64,000 bases of DNA, from positions 62,001 through 126,000 of the forward strand of contig JASGKY010000044.1 in assembly GCA_049840435.1 (NCBI GenBank), written 5' to 3'. The position numbers and the translations under genes were made by a program. The stretch is from JADLHS01 sp049840435 (GTDB lineage Bacteria > Verrucomicrobiota > Verrucomicrobiia > Limisphaerales > JADLHS01). Positions within the stretch are counted from its first letter, which is position 1. Each line of letters begins with the position of its first letter. Of the stretch, positions 56,985 through 64,000 are shown piece by piece. The notes under the pieces were generated by a model. That model saw nothing but the letters and a program-made list of their open reading frames with translations, ran no database searches and had not been told where the DNA came from.

Positions 56985-58478
56985 ATGGCCATCGAACCGC
57001 AATCCCGCCCGAGCTTCACGCCCCGCCGCAAATGGGGCATCGGGCTCAATCTGACCGTGCGGACGCTCGTGGTGCTGGCGATTGTCGTGATGGTGAACCA
57101 TCTCGCGAGTGTGTTCTTCCACCGGCAATACCTGAGCGAGGCGACCAAGGTCGAACTCTCCGCGCGGACCCGCAGCGTGCTGGCCAGCGTGACCAACGAT
57201 GTGAAGGTCACAATCTATTACGATCGCGATGACGAATTTTATCCGACCATCGTGGCGTTGTTGCGCGAATACGCCGCCATTAATCCAAAGATCCGGGTGG
57301 AGACGGTGGATTATCTCCGCGATGCGGCCGAGGCGTTGCGCATCAAGAAACTTTACGAATTGCCGGAAACCGCCAAGGCCGAGGAAAAGAATTACGTCAT
57401 CTTTGAGGCCGCCGGGCAGAAGGGGCGACCGATTCCCGGTGTGCTGTTGACGGATACGCAGATTGAGATTGCCCAGGACCGGAAGAGCTATCGGCGGCGG
57501 GCCACGGCGTTCAAGGGGGAGACGGTCTTCACAGCCATGCTGCGGACGATCACCAATCCCAAACAGTACAAGGCGTATGTTTTGCAGGGCCATGGCGAAC
57601 ACAAGTTCGACAGTGGCGATGAGGTCACGGGTTATCTGGATTTTCTCTCGTTGTTGCGCCAGAACGCAGTGGAGGCCGAGCCACTGAAGTTGACCGGTAC
57701 AAATGTCGTGCCGGCCGACTGCAGCCTGCTCATCATTGCTGGACCGCAGACGAAGATTTCCCAGCCGGAGGTGGAAAAGATTGAGCAATATCTTGCGGGC
57801 GGCGGGCCGCTTTTCGCCCTGTTCAATTTCAGTTCCCCGGACAGCGCGCTGAATCAGATGCTTCTTGAGCAATGGGGTGTGGCGGTGAGTGCGGGTGTAG
57901 TGACCGACCCGGATCATTCCATGAATTCCATTAAAGGCGCCGCTGGCAGCGATGTGACCGTTTATACGTTCTCAGATCATCCGGTGGCGAAGAGCATGCA
58001 GAATTACACCTTGAACCTGCTGTCCCCGCGGGTGGTGGGCGAACGGAAATCTCGTGAGACCGGCGCGGATGCCCCGATTGTGCGTTGGCTCTTTGCTACG
58101 GAACCGACGGCGAAGTTGATCAACGATCCGGCTATCCCGCCGCGCGTCTATCCGCTGGCTGTGGCGGTGGAGAAGCAGGCGGTCCCCGGTGTCGTGACCG
58201 GGCGTGGCAATACTCGGATGATCATCGTTGGCGATTCGTATTTTCTCGCCAATGGGCCAATGAAGGTGGCGGAGAATCGGGAATTCGCCGGCTACGCCCT
58301 CAACTGGTTGTTGAAGCAGCCGCAATTCACCGAAGGCATCGGGCCGAAATCATTCACCGAATTCCGGCTCACTTTGACCGTAGCGCAGATGCAAACCCTG
58401 GGCTGGGCGCTGCTCGGCGCGATTCCCGGTGGCATCCTGCTGTTCGGCGGGCTGGTTTGGTGGCGCCGCCGCAAATGA
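56985..58478 (+). CDS. GldG-like auxiliary ABC protein
   Basis: A 497-residue protein with an N-terminal membrane helix (LTVRTLVVLAIVVMVNHLASVFF), a long extracytoplasmic domain with an ABC_transp_aux-like region (VKVTIYYDRDDEFYPTIVALLREYAAINPKIRV, CSLLIIAGPQTKISQPEVEKIEQYLAGGGPLF) and a C-terminal helix (LGWALLGAIPGGILLFGGLVWW). This fits the GldG-type partner of ABC-2 exporters. It follows the permease gene by two bases. Confidence 0.85.
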   Translation: MAIEPQSRPSFTPRRKWGIGLNLTVRTLVVLAIVVMVNHLASVFFHRQYLSEATKVELSARTRSVLASVTNDVKVTIYYDRDDEFYPTIVALLREYAAINPKIRVETVDYLRDAAEALRIKKLYELPETAKAEEKNYVIFEAAGQKGRPIPGVLLTDTQIEIAQDRKSYRRRATAFKGETVFTAMLRTITNPKQYKAYVLQGHGEHKFDSGDEVTGYLDFLSLLRQNAVEAEPLKLTGTNVVPADCSLLIIAGPQTKISQPEVEKIEQYLAGGGPLFALFNFSSPDSALNQMLLEQWGVAVSAGVVTDPDHSMNSIKGAAGSDVTVYTFSDHPVAKSMQNYTLNLLSPRVVGERKSRETGADAPIVRWLFATEPTAKLINDPAIPPRVYPLAVAVEKQAVPGVVTGRGNTRMIIVGDSYFLANGPMKVAENREFAGYALNWLLKQPQFTEGIGPKSFTEFRLTLTVAQMQTLGWALLGAIPGGILLFGGLVWWRRRK

Positions 58479-58490
58479 TTTTTCCGTAAC

Positions 58491-60276
58491 ATGAACTCCA
58501 AAAGCACCTGGGTCTGGATCACGATTGCCGCTGTGTTGTTCGCGGCGGTGGTTGGAGTGGAGAAGTTCTGGCGTAAAGCGCCGGTGGGGCTCGTGGCGTT
58601 ATTGCCGGGTTTTAAAGCCGCCGCAGTTACCAGCGTACAATACATTCCGGCGGGCCAGTTGGAGATCCGGGCCGATCGCACGAACCAGACCTGGCAGCTG
58701 AGCAAACCCATCACCTTCCCCGCACAGGCCGCAAGCATTGACGCCTTGCTCGCCGCGTTGCAACAGATCGCCCCGGAACAAACCATCGCAGGCGCGGAAC
58801 TACGTCAACGCGCCAATGCTGACGAAGAGTTCGGCTTCAATAATCGCAGCACGCTCACGTTGCTGGATGCTCAGGGCCGGCGGCAGATCTATTTTGGCAG
58901 CCTGTACTGCGCCGGGCGATGGCGTGTATGTGCAGGTCGTCGGCGTCGAAGGCGTATTTGTGGTGGATTCCCAATTGTTACGCTTGCTCCCCGTCAAATC
59001 AGATGACTGGCGGGACACCGCGCTCTTGGATTTGCGTGGGCAAGTGCTGGATCGCATCACGATTTCCAACGCCAACACTGTCGTGGTCCTGCATCAGCCA
59101 ACAACGAACGAACTCTGGCGGCTGATCGCGCCGATGTCGGCGCGGGCGGACAATCTGCGGCTCGTGGACGCGATGCAGAAACTGCACACCACGCGGGTCA
59201 TCCAGTTTGTTACCGATGCCGCCAATCCGGATCTGGATGCGTTCGGGTTTCACGCGCCGGAACTGGTGCTGACGCTCGCGGGGGGCACGAACATTCTCGC
59301 AGCGTTGGAATTTGGCAAGAGTCCGACCAACGATTCCACGCAGGTCTATGTCCGGCGCTCCGGTTCGCCTTCTGTCTTGCTCGTGGATCGCGAGCCACTG
59401 CGCCCGTGGCTGGCGCCGTTAAACGCCTTCCGCGATCCGCATCTGGTAACGCTGCTGCGGCAGCCGGAAGAATTTCAGGTCAGCGGCGATGAGTCCTTCA
59501 CCCTGCAACGTTCGGCCTCGAATGTCTGGAAGCTGGTGGATTCGGATCTTCCGATTGATGCCGGGTTCGTGGCCGAAATGTTCTTGCCGCTGGTCACCGC
59601 GCCGATCCAACAGTTCAAAGACTCGATCACGGCGGCAGACCTGCCGCAGTACGGGTTGGCGGAACCAGTGCGGCGTGTCGCTTTACGCGGCCCGTCCGGC
59701 TACGGCACAAATACCGTGCTGGCAGACCTCTCGTTTGGTGCGCGTAAGGAAGGTCTGGTCTATGTGCGACGAGCGGATGAGAATCCAGTCTATGCCATCA
59801 ACATCGAAGACTATGGGCGGATGGCGAAAGCGGGCTGGCAATTACGGGACCGGCAGGTTTGGCGGTTCGCCGCCACCAACGTGGTGCGTGTCGTCTTGCA
59901 ACAGGGCGCGCGGCGGAGCGAGCTGCGGCGGGCGGGGGCCGCTTCCTGGATGTTCGCGGGTGGGTCGCAGGGGGTTGTTACGGGCAGTGAGGTTGAGAAG
60001 ACAATAACGCAATTCGGGGCATTGGATACCGGCGCGTGGCTTGCGCGCGGCGATGCTCAGCGCGAACAGTTCGGCTTCAGCACGAACAGCCTGCAGGTCA
60101 TGTTGGAATTGCGGGACGGCACTAAGCACGAAGTCGAGTTTGGTGCTGAGGCCGCAGATGGTTATCCGGCCGCCGCAATCAAACTGAATGGCGAGACCTG
60201 GATTTTTGAGTTTCCAGTCATTCCCTATCAGTACCTGAAGATTACGCTGCTGAACCCGGCTGCGTTCCCGCCGTGA
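58491..60276 (+). pseudogene. DUF4340-family protein, frameshifted near 58906
   Basis: The first frame (58491-59006) has an N-terminal membrane helix (WVWITIAAVLFAAVVGVEKFW) and DUF4340-like sequence (NQTWQLSKPITFPAQAASIDALLAALQQI). After about 58904 homology continues in the next frame with TAPGDGVYVQVVGVEGVFVVDSQLLRLL... to 60276. Removing one base at ctg t act (58906) restores one protein of about 594 residues. DUF4340 proteins accompany Gld-like ABC cassettes, as here (12 bases after the GldG-like gene and one base before the AsmA-like gene). Confidence 0.85.
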
Positions 60277-60277
60277 T

Positions 60278-63200
60278 ATGGCCGAGCAGCCCCACCGGCG
60301 AAGTCGTTTCTGGCGGAAATGCCGCATCTATTTTCGGCGTTTTCGCATTACGGTGTGGCTCGTCACGCTCGCGATCCTCGGCGCGCTCATCTATCTCAAT
60401 CTCGTCGGACTCCCGGATTTTCTGAAACGCCCGTTGGTGGCCAAGCTGGCCGAGCGGGGCATGGCATTGGAGTTCGCGGCCTTGAAGCTACATTGGTCGC
60501 GCGGCTTCGTTGCCGAGCAAGTGCGCTTCGGAGCGAGCCGCGGCCCCAACGATTCGGCGCTGCCGCGTTTGACTGCCGGGGAAGTGGAAATCAATTTGCA
60601 CTTGCGGTCGTTGGTGGCAGGGCGGCTCCAGGTGGATTCGGTCGCGCTGCGCGATGGTAAGCTGGCGTGGACCTTGGTGGGCACGAATCCGGTGCCGCGC
60701 CTGCTCGCCATCGAACACATTGAAACCAACGTCCGATTGTTGCCGGGCGACCAATGGAAGCTAGACAATTTCCGGGCGCACTTCGGCGGTGCAAACTTTT
60801 ATGTGAGTGGCACGTTGTCCAATGCTTCGGTCCTCAGTGAGTGGAAAGCGGAACCGGGCCCGCAACGTTGGCCAGAGCGGTTGCAGAAAATCGCCGACAC
60901 CTTGGAGCAGATCAAATTTGCAGCCCCGCCGGAACTCCGGCTGGACATCAATGGTGACGCGCGGGATCGCGGTAGTTTCGACGCCATGTTCAGTCTCAAA
61001 GCTGCTGCTGCGGACACCGCGTGGGGGCGAGGCCAGAATGCCTTGTTGACGATGCGCCTGTTCCCTGCGCGCAGCAATGCTTGGTCGCGCATCGAAGCCA
61101 ACCTGCAGGCGCAACAAGTCGAAACACGTTGGGCCACTACCACCAATCTCGACTTCAAACTCCGCCTTGTCACCGATGCCGCTCATCCTGACTGGGCGGA
61201 GGCCGCGGCAACCGTCCGCGTGGATGGTGTGGAGACCCCGTGGGCGCTGGTCAACGAGGCGCAGGTGAAAGCCAGTTGGCGACATGCGATTACCAATCCC
61301 ATCCCGCGTGCCGCGCAGGTGGAGGTTCATGCGGGCAACGTAGTGACGTTCCTGACCCGGTTTGGCGAGGTCACCTTCGCCGGCACACTGGATTGCGCCA
61401 CCAATCCGCCCCCGGCTGACCCGGCGCTCGGTTTCTGGAATCACCTTCTGCCGTATCGCGTGACGTGGACTGGCAGCGTCGGGCTGTTGCGTTCACTCCT
61501 GTTTCAGGCCGACCAGATTTCTGCGGACGGCGAATGGTTGGCGCCCGATCTGGCAGTGAACAATCTTCGGGCACGGCTTTATCGTGGCGCGCTGGCGACG
61601 GACGCCCGCGTGAATATCCTCTCTCGCGCCGCTCACGCCCACGTGACCTCTGATTTTGATGTGCACCGCATCTTGCCGCTGTTGCCGCGCGTGGCACAGG
61701 ATTGGTTGCGCAAATTTACCTGGGCCACGCCGCCGGCGGTGGATTGTGACATCGCGCTGCGTCTGCCTGAATGGACCGATCGTCCCGCGGATTGGCTGGA
61801 GGAAATGCGGCCATCCCTGCAGTTGGCCGGGGCGCTCGCGGTCACCAACGGCACGTATCAGGACCTCCACGCAGATTGGGTCACGACCCATTTTTCCTAC
61901 TCGAATCTGGCCTGGCGCTTGCCCGATTTCGAGCTGGGCCGGCCCGAGGGGCGTTTGCGGGTGAACCATCGCGGGAATGAACTGCAGCAGGAATATTATT
62001 TCCAGGTCCACAGTTCGCTGGGCTTGCCGGCGGTATTGCCGTTGCTCGGGGCGGAAGTGCGGCGCGGGTTTGATCTATGCGAGTTCGGCCAACCGCCGGT
62101 GATCGATGGCGAACTCTGGGGGCGCTGGTCGGATCAGAAGAGCCTCGGTTTCCGTGGCCATGTGGCGCTGACGAACTTTGCCTTCCGCGGCCAGCATGTG
62201 GACGCGGTCGTCTCTGGCTTGGCCTACACCAATCACATCATCGAAAGTCTCGGCCTTGGCGTTTGGCGCGGCGCGCAACACTTCACAGTGGATGGCATCC
62301 GCATGGATTTCCCTGCCGAGCGCGTCTATATCACCAACGCCGTCGGCACGTTCGATCCCGCCGTCATCGTGCAGGCCATCGGTCCGATGGTGGCGCGGGT
62401 CATGGCACCGTATCATTTCCAGACGCCGCCCACGGCGCGGGTCAACGGCTACGTACCCATGGGCAATCCCCATGATGCAAATGTGATCTTTGAGGGCGGA
62501 GGGAACGCTTTTGAAGCCCTGAACTTCCAAGCCTCCAATTATACCGCGCGGATTCACTGGCACAACAACCACCTCGCCGTGACGAATGCGAGCGGGGATT
62601 TTTACGGCGGTCACGCTGAGGGTTCGGCGCACTTCATCTTTTCAGACTCGGACCATCCGCAATTCAATTTCCAAGCGAACGTCACCAACGCCCGGCTCGC
62701 GCCGCTCGTGGCCGCCGTGGTGCAAAAACCAAACCAGCTCGAAGGCTTGCTCACCGGCATGCTGGCCGTTACCAACGCGAACACGGACACCCTGCGATCC
62801 TGGGAAGGCTACGGCCACGCCACGCTGCGGGACGGCTTGCTCTGGGAACTGCCGATCTTTGGCGTGTTGTCCAAACCGCTTGATGCCATGATGCCCGGCG
62901 TGGGTAACAGCCGGTTTACTGAAGCCTCCGGCAGTTTTGCGCTTGCGGGCGGCATCGTCTATTCGCCGGATTTGGAGATGCGCGCCACCGCGATGCGCCT
63001 GCAATATCGCGGGGCCGTGGATTTCGACGGCAAGCTCAATGCCCGCGTCATTGCTGAACCGCTGCGCGACACGCCGGTGGTCGGCTCGGTGATGAGCACC
63101 CTGCTCTCCCCGGTGGCGCGGCTCTTTGCCTATCGTATCACTGGCACGATGCACGACCCGAAAACCGAACCCATTTACATCCCGAAATTCCTGATGGTCC

Positions 63201-63286
63201 CGTTCAGTCCCTTCCAATCCCTAGGCGAACTGTTCTCCAGCGAGCCCGCCAAAACCAACGCCCCGGCGGTAGTAAAGCCAGAATAG
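60278..63286 (+). CDS. AsmA/TamB-like envelope protein
   Basis: A 1002-residue protein with an N-terminal basic stretch and membrane helix (ITVWLVTLAILGALIYLNLVG), then a long beta-rich domain with repeated hydrophobic strands and a C-terminal AsmA_2/DUF3971-like region (GHATLRDGLLWELPIFGVLSKPL, AMRLQYRGAVDFDGKLNARVIAEPLRDTPVVG). AsmA-like proteins bridge the periplasm and may carry phospholipid to the outer membrane. It is coupled to the DUF4340 gene and so belongs to the Gld-like ABC cassette. Confidence 0.8.
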   Translation: MAEQPHRRSRFWRKCRIYFRRFRITVWLVTLAILGALIYLNLVGLPDFLKRPLVAKLAERGMALEFAALKLHWSRGFVAEQVRFGASRGPNDSALPRLTAGEVEINLHLRSLVAGRLQVDSVALRDGKLAWTLVGTNPVPRLLAIEHIETNVRLLPGDQWKLDNFRAHFGGANFYVSGTLSNASVLSEWKAEPGPQRWPERLQKIADTLEQIKFAAPPELRLDINGDARDRGSFDAMFSLKAAAADTAWGRGQNALLTMRLFPARSNAWSRIEANLQAQQVETRWATTTNLDFKLRLVTDAAHPDWAEAAATVRVDGVETPWALVNEAQVKASWRHAITNPIPRAAQVEVHAGNVVTFLTRFGEVTFAGTLDCATNPPPADPALGFWNHLLPYRVTWTGSVGLLRSLLFQADQISADGEWLAPDLAVNNLRARLYRGALATDARVNILSRAAHAHVTSDFDVHRILPLLPRVAQDWLRKFTWATPPAVDCDIALRLPEWTDRPADWLEEMRPSLQLAGALAVTNGTYQDLHADWVTTHFSYSNLAWRLPDFELGRPEGRLRVNHRGNELQQEYYFQVHSSLGLPAVLPLLGAEVRRGFDLCEFGQPPVIDGELWGRWSDQKSLGFRGHVALTNFAFRGQHVDAVVSGLAYTNHIIESLGLGVWRGAQHFTVDGIRMDFPAERVYITNAVGTFDPAVIVQAIGPMVARVMAPYHFQTPPTARVNGYVPMGNPHDANVIFEGGGNAFEALNFQASNYTARIHWHNNHLAVTNASGDFYGGHAEGSAHFIFSDSDHPQFNFQANVTNARLAPLVAAVVQKPNQLEGLLTGMLAVTNANTDTLRSWEGYGHATLRDGLLWELPIFGVLSKPLDAMMPGVGNSRFTEASGSFALAGGIVYSPDLEMRATAMRLQYRGAVDFDGKLNARVIAEPLRDTPVVGSVMSTLLSPVARLFAYRITGTMHDPKTEPIYIPKFLMVPFSPFQSLGELFSSEPAKTNAPAVVKPE

Positions 63287-63294
63287 GAACGCCT

Positions 63295-63732
63295 TTATTT
63301 TTCGCGTGCGTAGCGTTGCTTGAAGGGCTTGTCGTGCCACCGCAATTGATTCAACTCAGCGAACTCCTTCGCATAAGCGTGGTGATCAAAACACAGTTCA
63401 GCCATGGTATGGTCGGCATCGATAATTTTTACTGCGCTTACATTGGCCGCTCGGATCAAGCTGCAAATTACCGTGATAACCAGTGCTCCTAGCACGAACC
63501 AAATCACCATGTCTGTGTCTTTTGGGGGCTTGTGAATTAATCCAAATTCTGTAGCAACTTCATCGCGAGTGAGAAAAATTCTGCCGACGAATTTTCCAAC
63601 GATCAAAACAGCCCAAAGCCCGATTGTTAGGTGTTTCAAGCTTTGGTCTATTAGTGTCCGACTGGATGCGGCGGGAAATCGAACTCGAGTTACAGGTTTT
63701 TTCCATAAACCAGCTATGAATGGAATGGGCAT
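63295..63732 (-). CDS. Putative membrane protein of unknown function
   Basis: About 145 residues from ATG 63732; TTG 63639 would give 114. Two likely membrane helices (IGLWAVLIVGKFVG and MVIWFVLGALVITVICSLI) precede a His-rich soluble tail (AELCFDHHAYAKEFAELNQLRWHDK). Residues before the helices (PVTRVRFPAASS) derive from a degraded tRNA 3' end, so the shorter start is more likely. No family is recognised. Confidence 0.4.
   Translation of the reverse strand: MPIPFIAGLWKKPVTRVRFPAASSRTLIDQSLKHLTIGLWAVLIVGKFVGRIFLTRDEVATEFGLIHKPPKDTDMVIWFVLGALVITVICSLIRAANVSAVKIIDADHTMAELCFDHHAYAKEFAELNQLRWHDKPFKQRYAREK
63655..63705 (-). pseudogene. Degenerate tRNA 3' end (possible attachment-site remnant)
   Basis: On the minus strand the segment AACTCGAGTTCGATTTCCCGCCGCATCC (upstream 63705 to 63655) resembles the T-arm and 3' acceptor of a tRNA: GTTCGATT is the T-loop, and CCGCATCCA the acceptor with CCA. 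The T-stem no longer pairs well and no matching 5' half is present, so no functional tRNA is claimed. Confidence 0.35.
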
Positions 63733-63861
63733 TTTCCACTGAAACGCAGGGTGACGGATATGAACAAACCCTGTTGGGTTTGGCTTTCCCGAAAAAGGGC
63801 AAATCTTCGGAAAATTTAACTCTCTGCGTAATGGCAGGCGTATATAAATTCCGCCCATCGC

Positions 63862-64000
63862 TTACTTCTCTGCTTTTTCCGCCTTGTCGCCCGCTTTTTC
63901 CGCTTTTTCGGTTTTGGCGACGACGGGTTCGGGATTCTTCTTAGCTAGGATGGCGGCGATGATCTTCTTAGCTAGTTCCGGTTTTTCGATCAGCGCCTTC
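63862..64000 (-). CDS. 3' end of a probable recA (5' outside the window)
   Basis: The minus strand is open from the right edge to TAA at 63862-63864. The 45 visible residues end ALIEKPELAKKIIAAILAKKNPEPVVAK, then a Lys/Glu/Ala-rich tail. A helix of the form L-x-x-x-P-x-L-A-x-x-I followed by an acidic/basic tail is typical of the RecA C-terminus. The identification rests on this weak similarity alone. Confidence 0.35.
   Translation of the reverse strand, partial: KALIEKPELAKKIIAAILAKKNPEPVVAKTEKAEKAGDKAEKAEK

Noticed and set aside
55268..63286. A gliding motility system (GldA-F-G)
   Set aside because: The ATPase, permease and GldG-like genes resemble Gld proteins, but the other gliding and type IX secretion genes are absent and such cassettes occur widely without gliding.
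63655..63732. Functional tRNA gene on the minus strand
   Set aside because: Only a T-arm and 3' end are recognisable; there is no acceptor partner, D-arm or anticodon arm, and the T-stem does not pair.
1..64000. CRISPR array, insertion sequence, phage or restriction-modification genes
   Set aside because: No regularly spaced repeats, transposase, integrase or recombinase motif was found in the window.

Overview
The window is one stretch of an accessory-poor, moderately GC-rich bacterial chromosome, densely coded on both strands. No gene-free gap exceeds 300 bases. Gene content points to a flagellated Verrucomicrobiota, perhaps of the Pedosphaera/Limisphaera side. The pointers are DUF1080 lipoproteins, a pseudopilin with the ADGHV ending, a DUF4340/Gld-like ABC cassette, an LplT-Aas fusion and proteobacterial-type flagellar export genes with extra micro-ORFs. 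The lineage is an inference from gene families, not from a marker tree.

Layout. 1-5000: end of a zinc-ribbon gene, fmdB, an HAD phosphatase with fabD, purU, and a minus-strand pair of a thioredoxin-like membrane protein and a methyl-accepting chemotaxis protein. 5190-15611: a flagellar operon fliO-P-Q-(orf48)-fliR-flhB-flhA-(orf74)-flhF-(orf77)-fliA-motA-motB-(orf90), preceded by a good sigma-54-like site. It makes the export gate, an odd FlhF, the sigma-28 factor and the stator. 15767-20030: a YkvA-like protein, a secreted hydrolase, a TPR/MshEN protein and the PilB/GspE ATPase, closed by a strong terminator. 20041-32466: housekeeping and envelope genes (fabG, a lipoprotein, a B12 radical SAM enzyme with a small membrane partner, a frameshifted lepB, a PQQ-type propeller, the LplT-Aas fusion, lnt, pheA, an ACT-domain regulator). 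32641-42702: a FucP-type sugar permease with a large soluble insertion, DUF1080 proteins, an ECF-sigma/Spy-like stress operon, and a plant-polymer locus (NodB-like, GH9 cellulase, DUF1080), then a TSUP exporter and a pseudopilin. 42704-51212: a radical SAM/Y-family polymerase pair, and a sensor kinase, response regulator and secreted ankyrin/SLBB protein, in which the kinase gene and the ankyrin gene carry the same 26-base upstream element. 51401-64000: infC away from rpmI-rplT, DUF2851, htrA, a Gld-like ABC cassette with an AsmA-like protein, a small membrane protein, and the 3' end of a probable recA.

Four conserved genes (lepB, the sensor kinase, htrA, the DUF4340 gene) each carry a single-base frameshift in an otherwise intact sequence. 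Either the underlying assembly has indel errors or these genes are truly broken; raw reads would decide. The most novel-looking parts are the kinase/regulator/ankyrin-SLBB unit with its shared element, the micro-ORFs and degenerate FlhF in the flagellar operon, and the permease insertion.
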